Shown here in pieces: positions 6,896-15,342 of a stretch of 64,000 bases of DNA. Numbering within the stretch: the first letter of the stretch is position 1; every line of letters starts with the position of its first letter. The position numbers and the translations under genes are program-made. Source of the DNA: [Scytonema hofmanni] UTEX 2349 (lineage in GTDB: Bacteria > Cyanobacteriota > Cyanobacteriia > Cyanobacteriales > Nostocaceae); NCBI RefSeq assembly GCF_000582685.1, contig NZ_ALWD01000002.1:1-64000 (forward strand). Reading direction: 5' to 3'. The notes below the pieces were generated by a model that searched no databases, was not told the origin of the DNA, and worked only from the letters and a program-made list of their open reading frames with translations.

Positions 6896-8525
6896 TTATT
6901 TATAATTATTACGAAACTCCTGCCATGATCTCCTAGTCTCCAAAGACCAAAAGATTTCATCCTGATCGCCATTTATAAACATATCTAAAGCTTGGACTAC
7001 TTCCGGCCAACCATCAGGTAATATTCTGTGGTTATTTGTTGGTTCTCCGATAGGAATATCGGTGTAAAAATCTGTATCAGATTTAGATATTTTTTTTAAG
7101 ATATGAAGCATGGCTTCTAGTGCTATACCCTCTGCAACTTGACTAGAATAAATTATTGGAAGTTCTGCATCTGTATATTTTCCATGCAGCAAATTGTTTC
7201 TTATATTCAAAAAATCAGGTGTTCCCTTAGATGTTTTGATATATTTATTCCAACTAACTCCTAGAGAATCAAGAAAAAATCGAATTGTTAAGGAAAGAGG
7301 TGGTGTTCTACCATTTGCATTCTTCGCTTCATTTAATGAGTCCTGAAAACTTCTATTTGAAGGCAAAAGAGGTGATTTTTGAATCAATGCATTTTCAAGT
7401 TCTTGAATACCTCCCAACTTTTTTAACCAGTAAGAGTAGAAGTACTCAATCGCAGAACAAGATGCATATAATTTTAATTCTGAAGTGACATCCAAAACTG
7501 TTGTCTTAAGCTGAAGAATACCATTACTAAGTTGCTTATCCAATGGACAGCACTCTAGGAAGGCTTCAGCATTATGATGTATAGAAACACCTAGCGTTGG
7601 CCATGCCTTTGATAATCTAGAAATCCTTGCTTTTTCCTGTATAGGAACTAATTTTCCTTGAATTTCCTTATCTAGGGATTTTGAATAAATTATAAATTCA
7701 TAGTAAATTGGTATAATTTCATAGTCACAAAGTATGCTTAAAAAAGCACAACATTCAAACATTGCTTGTTCAAGCTCTTGAATCTTCTGTATTAATAAAC
7801 TTTGATTAGTTTGAGGATTAATAGAACGTAATATATCTATGAAGCTAAATCTGTAGAATGTTTCTATATTCGGTTTTCTAAATGAATCTTGACTGTGTAT
7901 TACATAGCTTTTACCACATTTTAGTTCATAGTGACTATTTAAAAAGCAGTATGGACTGAAAGACTGCGTTTCTGCTAAATTTAAATTATTATCGCGTTTC
8001 TTCGGTAAGCCTTGAAACTCAACTCCAAAAATTTCATCTGATGAAGAGACATCATCGTTGAGATATGCCTTTAACCGAACTAAATCACTAAAATCTTCTT
8101 CTAGAGACAAATTGGAATCCCAGCCGGAGTATATAAACATTTGGTAACATCTAAAGTTTATGAGTGGTGAATTGTAATTGGGCATATGAGCTATACCCAT
8201 TAAAATAACTTTTTCTTGAATAACAATACTCTGCTTGTTGGCTTTATGTAATTTTATATTTATACCTGAGTAAAAGCCGTTTTCATCTTTATTATCATCT
8301 TTCAAAATTATTTTTAACTTTATGTAATTTTATATTTATACCTGAGTAAAAGCCGTTTTCATCTTTATTATCATCTTTCAAAATTATTTTTAACTTTAGT
8401 TCTGTGGCATCTGTAAATCTTAACTGTAGGGTAACATTTACAAGTAAAGTTAACTCATCTAATAAAAAATGGGCTTCACCGTGATAATCGCAGTCGCAAG
8501 GAAAGTCTCTAAACAAATTACTCAT
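6896..8525 (-). pseudogene. HEPN-domain-like protein gene broken by tandem duplication
   Basis: Reading from 8525, MSNLFRDFPCDCDYHGEAHF runs into a perfect 76-bp tandem duplication (8243-8394) that shifts the frame. The remaining 469 codons (to 6896) continue the protein. Removing one copy would join both parts into about 520 residues. Near the C-terminus is FLNIRNNLLHGKY, an R-x4-H motif typical of HEPN ribonucleases. The N-terminus looks beta-rich. HEPN proteins are often RNases, including anticodon nucleases and ApeA-type phage defence proteins, and one in a Ro60-tRNA-mimic locus is notable. The HEPN call rests on one motif and its helical surroundings. The gene is AT-rich compared with neighbours, which suggests transfer. 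Confidence 0.55.
8243..8394. repeat. perfect 76-bp tandem duplication
   Basis: The 76-bp unit starting TTTATGTAATTTTATATTTA occurs twice in direct contact (8243-8318 and 8319-8394) with no differences. Its length is not a multiple of three, so it breaks the HEPN-like reading frame. Loss of one copy by slippage or recombination would restore it. Confidence 0.95.
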
Positions 8526-8752
8526 AAGCGCTCACCTATTTGTTATTAGACCCAAGTCTAAATTACTATTTGTAACATAAAATATTTAGATTTAGTATAA
8601 ATTAACACTTTAGCTACAAATCCTTTCTCAACCCAACCAGGTGATACTGATGAGCGACATGAAGAAGGCGTATAAAGTAGCAGCGATCGCTTTACTCCAA
8701 AATCCCCCTTTTCATCTCTTCCAATTTTATGTAGTATATTGTATTATATTAA

Positions 8753-8964
8753 TATCCTGCGTGCCCTAACTCTTGGAGCCTACATACTAGTACGAGAGGA
8801 ACGGTACACTGTCAAATACAGTGGGCGTGTGTGAACGGGGAGTGCGAAGAACCTGGGAGGTAGGCTTAAAAGTAGCCATCCTTGAAAGAGTGTGTAACAA
8901 CTCACCAGCGGAGTCCCTCTAGTAACTGAGAACACGCAATGCTCCACCAACTTGCACGCAGAAT
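8753..8964 (+). ncRNA. Y-RNA-like element 5 with GTPase-centre and sarcin-ricin modules
   Basis: The outer stem ATCCTGCGTGC pairs with GCACGCAGAAT (one mismatch). The loop strands are CCTAAC and CAACTT, the second stem is GGAGC with GCTCC, and CTACATAC follows. The insert begins CTAGTACGAGAGGAACGG, the 3' side of the 23S sarcin-ricin hairpin, and ends near TCCCTCTAGTA, its 5' side, so that hairpin is permuted with its loop opened into the Y stem. In the middle is GGAGGTAGGCTTAAAAGTAG, then CCATCCTTGAAAGAGTG and TGTAACAACTCACC, a close match to the whole L11-binding GTPase-associated centre. An AT-rich promoter-like stretch (TATATTGTATTATATT) lies just upstream. Two genes of the locus follow. 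Confidence 0.85.
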
Positions 8965-9056
8965 TTTATTAATTCGTAATTCGTAATTCGTAATTAAGAA
9001 AGTCAGATTTTATAGGGTTGCATTGGTAGCCTTATTTTTGAAAATTGGTATTAGTT

Positions 9057-9890
9057 ATGACTAACATATTTAAGCTAATCAACCAAATAGCGATCGCAGA
9101 AGCACAGTTATATACCACTCAATTCCTCGCGCCCTGCGTCAAAGGTGGACGAGTTCGCACAAGGGTAGCCGGGATGATCTACACCTTCACGCCAAAGCCT
9201 AGTAAATTTGAAGGTTGGGGCATCTTTCAGGCTGTGGATGAAAAGACAGCAACGGTTGTAGAAGAAGCAGACTTACCCCAAATTGCAGAATATCTACAAC
9301 ACTTTTCCCAAATACGACTGCGGTTAGCACACCAACTGCGGGGACAAACTTGGTTAGTATACCCTGTGAATGAAGTAGATATGCGTCAACGGTTGAAGGT
9401 AGTTAAGCCGATCGCAGTTCACTTAGTAACTGAGGGTATCGCCTTTGAGCAAATCATTGCCCGTTGGAATGGACATTCATGCTGGTTCGAGGAAATCGAT
9501 CGCCGTACCGATCCGACAATTGTGGAAACTCTGCAATCTGCAATGAAGCAACTCATTCCGGCTGACGAATTGCAATTCAAAGGCATCACTCCAGAAATCC
9601 GCACAGTGTATGAATTAGCAACTCGGCGCATTGAGGGATTTACTCAACCCCAACAGGATGAAAAGCGATTGAGAAAGGCATTGCAAATGGGTGGCGGTAC
9701 CTTAAATCAATTCCATGATCGCAGCGATTACTGGACAGTCGATTGGACAACTGCTGATGGTGTTCGCCATAGTAGTGCGATCGCTAAAACTGATTTGACT
9801 GTTGTCAGTTCTGGTATTTGCCTGAGTGGACGCGATCGCGATTTTGATTTGCAATCCTTAGTGGGTGTTATGGAACACCAAGAGTATTAA
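9057..9890 (+). CDS. conserved uncharacterised protein of the Ro60 locus
   Basis: The 277-residue product starts MTNIFKLINQIAIAEAQLYT; ATG at 9057 is preferred over the in-frame TTG at 9045. The N-terminal half has an alternating strand pattern (GGRVRTRVAGMIYTFTP, TWLVYPVNE). The middle is helical, and the end is highly motif-like: SDYWTVDWTTADGVRHS, then DLTVVSSGICLSGRDRDFD and QSLVGV. I do not recognise a fold or catalytic site. A cysteine in SGIC lies within the best-looking conserved block. It is followed 51 bp later by the ThiF-like gene and preceded by Y-like element 5, so it is probably part of the same system. Confidence 0.6.
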   Translation: MTNIFKLINQIAIAEAQLYTTQFLAPCVKGGRVRTRVAGMIYTFTPKPSKFEGWGIFQAVDEKTATVVEEADLPQIAEYLQHFSQIRLRLAHQLRGQTWLVYPVNEVDMRQRLKVVKPIAVHLVTEGIAFEQIIARWNGHSCWFEEIDRRTDPTIVETLQSAMKQLIPADELQFKGITPEIRTVYELATRRIEGFTQPQQDEKRLRKALQMGGGTLNQFHDRSDYWTVDWTTADGVRHSSAIAKTDLTVVSSGICLSGRDRDFDLQSLVGVMEHQEY

Positions 9891-9941
9891 TTACGAATTA
9901 CGTAGCTTGCTTCTCGCCTTTGGCGAGTATTACGAATTATT

Positions 9942-10580
9942 ATGAGTATCTTTTTTCACGAGCAGCTTTACCGCACTAATGCTGTGATGGCAAAGCTAAA
10001 GAACTATCCTGTAACAATTTGTGGGGCTGGAGCATTAGGAGCTAACATTGCGGAAAACTTAGCTCGGTCTGGTTTTGATAAACTTACAGTGATTGATCGT
10101 GATCGCATTGAGGAACGCAATCTTTCAACTCAGCCTTACTACCGTTCCGATGTTGGAGCCTTCAAAGCGAAGATTTTAGCGAACAATTTATATCGAGCAA
10201 TTGGTACTAAAGTTGATGCAAAAACAAAGGAGTTGACACCAGCAAATACAACTCAACTACTCAAAGACAGCCAGCTAATTGTTGATGTTTTTGACAATAG
10301 CGTGGCACGTCAAGCAGTGAAAGATTATGCAGAACAATTAAGCATACCTTGTCTTCATGCGGGACTATCGGCTGATTATGCAGAAGTGATTTGGAATGAC
10401 GTTTATCGCGTTCCTTCTCTTGTTAATGATGATGTCTGTGATTATTCCCTAGCACGAAACCTGGTGATGTTAACCGTTGCTGTGACGTGTGAAGCGATCG
10501 TTTCATTCATTGCCACAGCAGAACAGCGTAACTTCAGTATCACCCAGAAGGATCTGACTGTTCAATCTCTGTTTTTGTAG
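9942..10580 (+). CDS. ThiF/MoeB/E1-like adenylating enzyme
   Basis: The 212-residue product has the nucleotide-binding loop ICGAGALGANIAENLARSG (about 27-45) and the family motif VIDRDRIEERNLSTQ (about 50-64). KAKILANNL follows, as in ThiF and MoeB, which adenylate the C-terminal glycine of beta-grasp proteins. VDVFDNSVAR supplies the conserved Asp. No clear CxxC zinc motifs and no separate catalytic-cysteine domain are present, so it is a minimal enzyme. The Gly-ending 66-residue protein at 1630 is the obvious candidate substrate in the window. Cysteines occur at PCLHAG, DVCDYS and TCEAI. It is the last gene of the Ro60 region before the convergent parB operon. Confidence 0.8.
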   Translation: MSIFFHEQLYRTNAVMAKLKNYPVTICGAGALGANIAENLARSGFDKLTVIDRDRIEERNLSTQPYYRSDVGAFKAKILANNLYRAIGTKVDAKTKELTPANTTQLLKDSQLIVDVFDNSVARQAVKDYAEQLSIPCLHAGLSADYAEVIWNDVYRVPSLVNDDVCDYSLARNLVMLTVAVTCEAIVSFIATAEQRNFSITQKDLTVQSLFL

Positions 10581-10750
10581 ATTGCGTAGACGCTCTTAGC
10601 GGCTTGTGGCAGACATCGCCCATCATAATTTACCAAATTCTGGGGATTTAAGTAAAGACCTAGAACTAGCCCTTTCAAGGTGTTGTGTAATGGGCTGATT
10701 TGTAGTTTGGTTTAGGGAGGTGAAAATATCTTTCTTGGAGAATAGAAATG

Positions 10751-10969
10751 TTAAGCTTGGCAGCTGTTTGAGCATTTTGTAAAATACAGTCCGTTATAGA
10801 GTGATGGTTCACGGACTTTTAGAGAAAGCGCTGTGTCCCCAAATCCTGGGTATTTTGCCAGCAGAATCGGGTAGGATTCGTTGAAGTTTAACTGCTTGGC
10901 TTCCCCGGACAGCAATAGAGACCTCTGGAGGTAAGGGATACCTCCAAAGCTTTGTCTGACCACTCTCAT
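10751..10969 (-). CDS. 72-residue ORF translationally coupled to parB
   Basis: Its ATG overlaps the parB stop codon (ATGA), a common sign of coupling. The product begins MRVVRQSFGGIPYLQRSLLL and ends CSNSCQA, and I recognise no family. Part of its 3' end may come from a dispersed repeat, so it could be a fortuitous ORF. Confidence 0.35.
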   Translation of the reverse strand: MRVVRQSFGGIPYLQRSLLLSGEAKQLNFNESYPILLAKYPGFGDTALSLKVREPSLYNGLYFTKCSNSCQA

Positions 10970-11889
10970 TCATTAGTCAGAAGTGTTTCTATCTGCGCTA
11001 GTAGTTGCTCTAGGTGTTTTTGCTTCTGGGGGTCATTCCAAATCTTTGATTTTTTTAAAAGACTATAAGTTGTATCCACTCGACTTTTGAGCGTTGCATT
11101 TTCTCCTTTATCGCTGGCTAATGGGCGGTTAATAGCGGCTATTTTTTCCTTAATCTGAGTTAACGACAAGTCAGAGGCGATCGCTTCCTCTAATAAAGCT
11201 TGACGTAAATCTTGGTCTTTTACCCTGGCAATAACCTGAGCTTTGGTATAAGCTATTGATCCGCTTCGTAGAGCTTCTTTAATTTCCTCTGGCAATTTAA
11301 GCAGGGGGAGACGAGTGGTAATAAAGGATTCCCAGCTAACTAGACCTAGTGAGTCAAACAAGGACTGAATAGCTTCACCTTCGGAGTTAGTCAAAACGTT
11401 TTGACTAACTATGCCGCTGGCTTCATTTCTCATCCGGTACAATCGTGCCACTACTTCGGACACATCCATTTCTAACTTGAATGACAGTAGTTGCAAAATC
11501 CCTTCCGTTTCCTCAACTGGGTTCAGGTCTTCCCGTTGTAAGTTTTCTATGAGGGAAAGTTGTAGTGCTTCAGAGTCACTGAGGGTGCGGATGGTCACAG
11601 GAACTTCACTTAACCCAGAGGCAACAGCTGCTCGGTAGCGTCTTTCTCCAGCCACTAGCTCATACTTGCCTTCATTGTCGGGCAGTGGGCGTACCAGTAA
11701 TGGCTCTAAAATACCATGCTCGCGGACTGAATTCGTCAGTTCCTGAAGCTTTTGAGGATCGAAATAACGTCGGGGCTGACTCGTTGGTAGAGTAATGGCA
11801 GTCAACGGCACGATCTGTTGACCTGACGGTTGTGCCTGGGGTTCATCCCCGAAGACAAAATCCTTGAGACTACGCCTTGATGCGGTCAT
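10966..11889 (-). CDS. parB: ParB/Spo0J-type partition protein
   Basis: The 307-residue product starts MTASRRSLKDFVFGD; this start at 11889 is preferred over the longer frame to 12000 because GGAGG lies just upstream. The ParB/Srx domain is clear: VPLTAITLPTSQPRRYFDPQ, then the NTPase-type motif GERRYRAA preceded by ELVA, and LIENLQREDLNPVEE. A helix-turn-helix region and a C-terminal dimerisation region follow. In current understanding these proteins clamp around centromere DNA using CTP and stimulate ParA. It overlaps the end of parA by 20 bp. No parS site is obvious to me. Confidence 0.88.
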   Translation of the reverse strand: MTASRRSLKDFVFGDEPQAQPSGQQIVPLTAITLPTSQPRRYFDPQKLQELTNSVREHGILEPLLVRPLPDNEGKYELVAGERRYRAAVASGLSEVPVTIRTLSDSEALQLSLIENLQREDLNPVEETEGILQLLSFKLEMDVSEVVARLYRMRNEASGIVSQNVLTNSEGEAIQSLFDSLGLVSWESFITTRLPLLKLPEEIKEALRSGSIAYTKAQVIARVKDQDLRQALLEEAIASDLSLTQIKEKIAAINRPLASDKGENATLKSRVDTTYSLLKKSKIWNDPQKQKHLEQLLAQIETLLTNE

Positions 11890-12511
11890 TGAGAACCTCC
11901 AGAGATTCTTTGAACAGAGACTCATAATCTTTGGCTGCTTCTTTGGCTGCTGCTCCTGACATTTGAAAAACAGTTTTCTCCTGTCCTGGGGCATCAGCAA
12001 GACACTGGCGCTGGTAAATTGTGGTGGAGAGGAGGGGAAAGGGATTTCCCTTGAGAACTTCTCTGGACTCCTGCAACAACACAGTCCCCTTAGTAGCGCG
12101 GCTGAGGAACATAGCTGCTTTGGGCATTCCTCCTCTCAATTCCTGAGCGTGCCGAATAAACCTGAGAATCTTGCTACTGCTGTGGAGGTCAAGACCAGAA
12201 GGTTGACACGGCACAAGTGCCAGGTCAGACCGAGCGAGTATTGCTTTGGTTACTTCGCTGAGACTACCTGGTCCGTCAATAACTATGGCTGAGTATTGTT
12301 GGACAAGCGCTGGCAGGGTTTCAAATAACTCTTCTGGATCGCTGATTACTTGGTAGGGCAGATTCAAGTTTTTTAGCCAGGTGGAACTACTTTGTTGAGC
12401 ATCGGAATCAACTAACAGTGCCGATCCCCGCTGGTTAAGCCAGTAGGTCATATGAACAGCAGCCGTTGATTTGCCGACCCCTCCCTTTTGATTTGTGAAG
12501 GATACAATCAT
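11870..12511 (-). CDS. parA: ParA-type partition ATPase
   Basis: The 213-residue product starts MIVSFTNQKGGVGKSTAAVH, carrying the deviant Walker A motif KGGVGKST. LLVDSDAQQS follows and IVIDGPGS is the Walker B-like segment. The protein is short and lacks an N-terminal helix-turn-helix domain, as in small type Ib plasmid ParA proteins, so operon repression is probably not done by ParA itself. It is the first gene of the parA-parB operon. The operon shows that the window belongs to an actively partitioned replicon. Confidence 0.88.
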   Translation of the reverse strand: MIVSFTNQKGGVGKSTAAVHMTYWLNQRGSALLVDSDAQQSSSTWLKNLNLPYQVISDPEELFETLPALVQQYSAIVIDGPGSLSEVTKAILARSDLALVPCQPSGLDLHSSSKILRFIRHAQELRGGMPKAAMFLSRATKGTVLLQESREVLKGNPFPLLSTTIYQRQCLADAPGQEKTVFQMSGAAAKEAAKDYESLFKESLEVLNDRIKA

Positions 12512-12852
12512 GGTCAGAATGTCAAAATGGTAATTAAAAATCGCTACTTGAATAGCAATAGGTTCGTTTGATATTCAGTAAAGTGGTTTATTTATTGTTG
12601 GAGGTTAGCTTGAAATTTACCACATCAAAGCCAAGCTGAACTATTATTTAACTTGTGTGGAGTCTGGGAAGCATTAATTCCCCTGCCATAATATGCAGAT
12701 TTGGCGGCGGGATCAAAGGACTCTCCAGCGAAAGATGTGGCATTCGATCAAAATTTATTTCTGGCATTGCATCAACTATTTTTATCTTACGACGGATGTT
12801 GCCTCTTTCCACCTTTAGTCGGATGGAAAGAGGTTATCAGTGCAGTTTCAAG
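12512..12852. other. gap between parA and holA with a possible 39-residue ORF
   Basis: Upstream of parA this 340-bp stretch should hold its promoter and perhaps the centromere site. On the minus strand 12648-12767 could encode MPEINFDRMPHLSLESPLIP plus a further 19 residues, with an open frame extending upstream without a stop for about 20 codons. No clear ribosome binding site is present. A direct or inverted parS-like array is not obvious. Confidence 0.3.
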
Positions 12853-13845
12853 TTACGTCGATTGGACTGGTTGAAATAATCGTGCAATTGTAAGTATTGA
12901 GGGCAGCATAGAATCTGTTTTTGCTCCCCGTTTGAGGGACACTTCCAACTCAAGCAGTAATGTTACAGCTTGAGCGAGAGCTAATTCAGATGTCGCTGCC
13001 ACTTCTTTCTTGAGAAAATAAACTCGCTTTGGATTGGCAATTTGACAGACTTTGGCTATTTCACCGTCAAGTTTAACTCCAGAAACGATAGCGAAGCGCT
13101 GCTGCGAAGCGCAGATCGCTGTTTTAACCCAAAGCCACGTTCGGAACTGAGTGGAGAGCGTTGCACAAATCACCAGTGGGAATTCGGCACGCGCCAGAAG
13201 TTCATTGAGCAAAGTTATCGCCTTTCTAGCATTATTTTCTCGGATAGCTTCGGCTAACTGGAGGCTGCTTTGAGTCCGTGATGGAACCAGCGCCTGCACT
13301 TCGGCATTGGTAAGGCGGCGACCTTCTCCATAGATGGCGAGTTTTTGCAATTCCGATTCTGCACGGGTTAAATCATTCCCAATAGCTTGAGCCAAATAAT
13401 CAACTGTGTTAGTGTCGAGTAGCAGCTTTAGGGACTTAGCTTGTGACGATATAGACTGAGCAATTAAATCGGTGCGCCACGGTGGGATCAGCATGAATTC
13501 CAAAAGCATGGCATGTAAGATTAAGAATTTGGAAACCTTCAACCGCTTGTCAAAGGACGGTGCAACAAACACCAAGTGGGAGAAGTCCGGTATTTGCGGA
13601 AGAAGGCTGAGAGTTTTCAGCATGTCGTCATCAAATTGCTTGAAGTTGCAATCTTCTACGACAATTAACTTTGTTTTTAAAGTGCCGAACGGGATCGTCA
13701 AAGCGCAGTCAATAGCATCACTGAGGGACGATTGAGGAAATCGGTGGTAGTTAAAGGTCGTCCAAGCTGGGTCGAGAGCGCTTTTGAAAGACGTAAGTTT
13801 TTTTTTGATAGCGTATTGATCGTCGCCGATTAGCAGTGTAATCAT
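12853..13845 (-). CDS. holA: DNA polymerase III delta subunit (clamp loader)
   Basis: The 330-residue product starts MITLLIGDDQYAIKKKLTSF, as the delta family does (a strand, then GDD/E). The pattern LIVVEDCNF, HLVFVAPSFDKR, IAQSISSQAKSL, DLTRAESELQKLAIYGEGRR and the C-terminal collar domain fit HolA. This subunit opens the beta clamp. Its ATG overlaps the dnaX stop (ATGA), so the two are translated together. A plasmid-borne copy is unusual: the chromosome must carry its own. Confidence 0.8.
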   Translation of the reverse strand: MITLLIGDDQYAIKKKLTSFKSALDPAWTTFNYHRFPQSSLSDAIDCALTIPFGTLKTKLIVVEDCNFKQFDDDMLKTLSLLPQIPDFSHLVFVAPSFDKRLKVSKFLILHAMLLEFMLIPPWRTDLIAQSISSQAKSLKLLLDTNTVDYLAQAIGNDLTRAESELQKLAIYGEGRRLTNAEVQALVPSRTQSSLQLAEAIRENNARKAITLLNELLARAEFPLVICATLSTQFRTWLWVKTAICASQQRFAIVSGVKLDGEIAKVCQIANPKRVYFLKKEVAATSELALAQAVTLLLELEVSLKRGAKTDSMLPSILTIARLFQPVQST

Positions 13846-15284
13846 TTAACACGACGCTCCTTAATCGATACAGTCACTCTTGCTCCAGTAGCTTTCTGGA
13901 ACATTTTCTCCACCTTTTCGGTATTGCAATTAAATTTGTGGAAATATTTTGCTTCGACTGTTATGACAGCAAAGTCACTCTTCAATTCAACAAGTTCAGC
14001 ATGTGTCAGCAAAGAACGATTGTTAGGTGTTGCGGACTCCAGTACTTTGTTCCAAATAGCAGTCAGGTTATTCGTTGAAACTTTCGGCTGAGATTTTCTT
14101 TTGGAATTCAATACAGTCTTTGAGCCGTTGCCGTTGTTTGAGCCGTTGCCGTTGTTTGAGTTGTTGCTATGCTCAGATTGTGTTATGACCAGTCCCAACA
14201 AGCAGACTTCAAGCCAAAGATGAGGTTGGGCTGCATTGCGAAGTTGGTTTTCCGATTTTTGCAACTGAGTAAGCCCTGCACTGATTGTCTGGTAGTCCCA
14301 ATTTGTCGCTAGTTGTTTGAGTTGGGAGTAGCTGATTGCCCCAGTAATCAGGTCTTGGCTTTTTGGGGAAGCTATAACTATAACCAAGTCGCGGTAGATG
14401 GTGAGCAAATTGCTCAAAATCAGTTTGGGTGTTTTGCCGTTGTCTAGGAGCGAGCGGGACAATTGCAACAATCCGAATATATTGCCAATCTTTATTGCTT
14501 GGAGGATTGCCACCAAGTCTGATTCTGCCACACTTCCTGAAAGTTCAATAACGTGGCTTTTAGTAATTTCAACTCCCAAGAGACTCAGCTGATCTAATAG
14601 TTGTAAAGCATCTCTTAATCCACCGTCAGCCGTGCGTGCGATCGCCACCAAAGCTTGATCAGCGATCGGCTTCGCCGCGCTGTAGGCGATCGCAATAGAT
14701 TCTTTTTGGGCTACGAACCGAAGTTGCTCTACAATAGCGCTAATGGACAAAGCACGAAAGTTAAATACTTGGCATCGGCTTGTAATTGTCGGCAGAACTT
14801 TGTGAGGTTCCGTTGTGCAGAGAATAAATACTACGTGTGCGGGTGGTTCTTCAATGCACTTCAAAAGAGCATTGAATGCCTGTGGGGTAAGACAATGACA
14901 TTCATCCAAAATAAAAACTCGATAGCGTCCTACCGCTGGGGCAAAACTACTACGCTCGATTAGACTGCGGGCATCATCGACCCCATTGTTGCTAGCCGCA
15001 TCAATTTCGGCAACATCCAAACTGGTACTTTTATCAATAGAGCGGCACGAATGACACTCGCCACAGGGATGGGCAGTTGGTTTAGGGCTAGCGGTACAGT
15101 TTAGTGACTTCGCAAATATCCGGGCTGTCGAGGTTTTACCCGTTCCTCTGGAACCGATGAAGAGGTAAGCCTGAGCAATTTTGCCTGAAACAAGCGCATT
15201 GATAAGAGTTTTTTGAACGTACTCCTGACCTGCCAACTCGTCTAATGTGCGCGGTCGGTACTTTAAGTGCAAAGGTGTGTGCAT
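13842..15284 (-). CDS. dnaX: DNA polymerase III tau/gamma subunit
   Basis: The 480-residue product starts with the family signature LKYRPRTLDELAGQE. It has Walker A GSRGTGKTSTARIFAK, a four-cysteine zinc site (C...CGECHSC), Walker B FILDECHCL, the sensor region and SRC arginine finger TSRCQVFNF. Domain III and a low-complexity linker follow, with repeated SNNGNG (bases 14120-14170), then a C-terminal domain that resembles the conserved region of cyanobacterial tau. The length is shorter than chromosomal cyanobacterial DnaX. With holA it forms a two-gene operon for a replicon-specific clamp loader. Confidence 0.9.
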   Translation of the reverse strand: MHTPLHLKYRPRTLDELAGQEYVQKTLINALVSGKIAQAYLFIGSRGTGKTSTARIFAKSLNCTASPKPTAHPCGECHSCRSIDKSTSLDVAEIDAASNNGVDDARSLIERSSFAPAVGRYRVFILDECHCLTPQAFNALLKCIEEPPAHVVFILCTTEPHKVLPTITSRCQVFNFRALSISAIVEQLRFVAQKESIAIAYSAAKPIADQALVAIARTADGGLRDALQLLDQLSLLGVEITKSHVIELSGSVAESDLVAILQAIKIGNIFGLLQLSRSLLDNGKTPKLILSNLLTIYRDLVIVIASPKSQDLITGAISYSQLKQLATNWDYQTISAGLTQLQKSENQLRNAAQPHLWLEVCLLGLVITQSEHSNNSNNGNGSNNGNGSKTVLNSKRKSQPKVSTNNLTAIWNKVLESATPNNRSLLTHAELVELKSDFAVITVEAKYFHKFNCNTEKVEKMFQKATGARVTVSIKERRVK

Positions 15285-15342
15285 TTTTGTAATTGTTGAA
15301 ATTTTCAGGTTCTACCCTTAAGGGCAGTAAATGTGTCATTTT

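Noticed and set aside
8753..8964. A decayed 23S rRNA gene fragment
   Set aside because: The matching pieces come from distant parts of 23S rRNA, are permuted, and sit inside a frame shared with four other elements, so simple decay of an rRNA gene does not explain them.
12655..12879. 74-residue plus-strand ORF at the end of holA
   Set aside because: It overlaps the 3' end of holA on the other strand and has no start signals. A minus-strand ORF there is more plausible but also weak.
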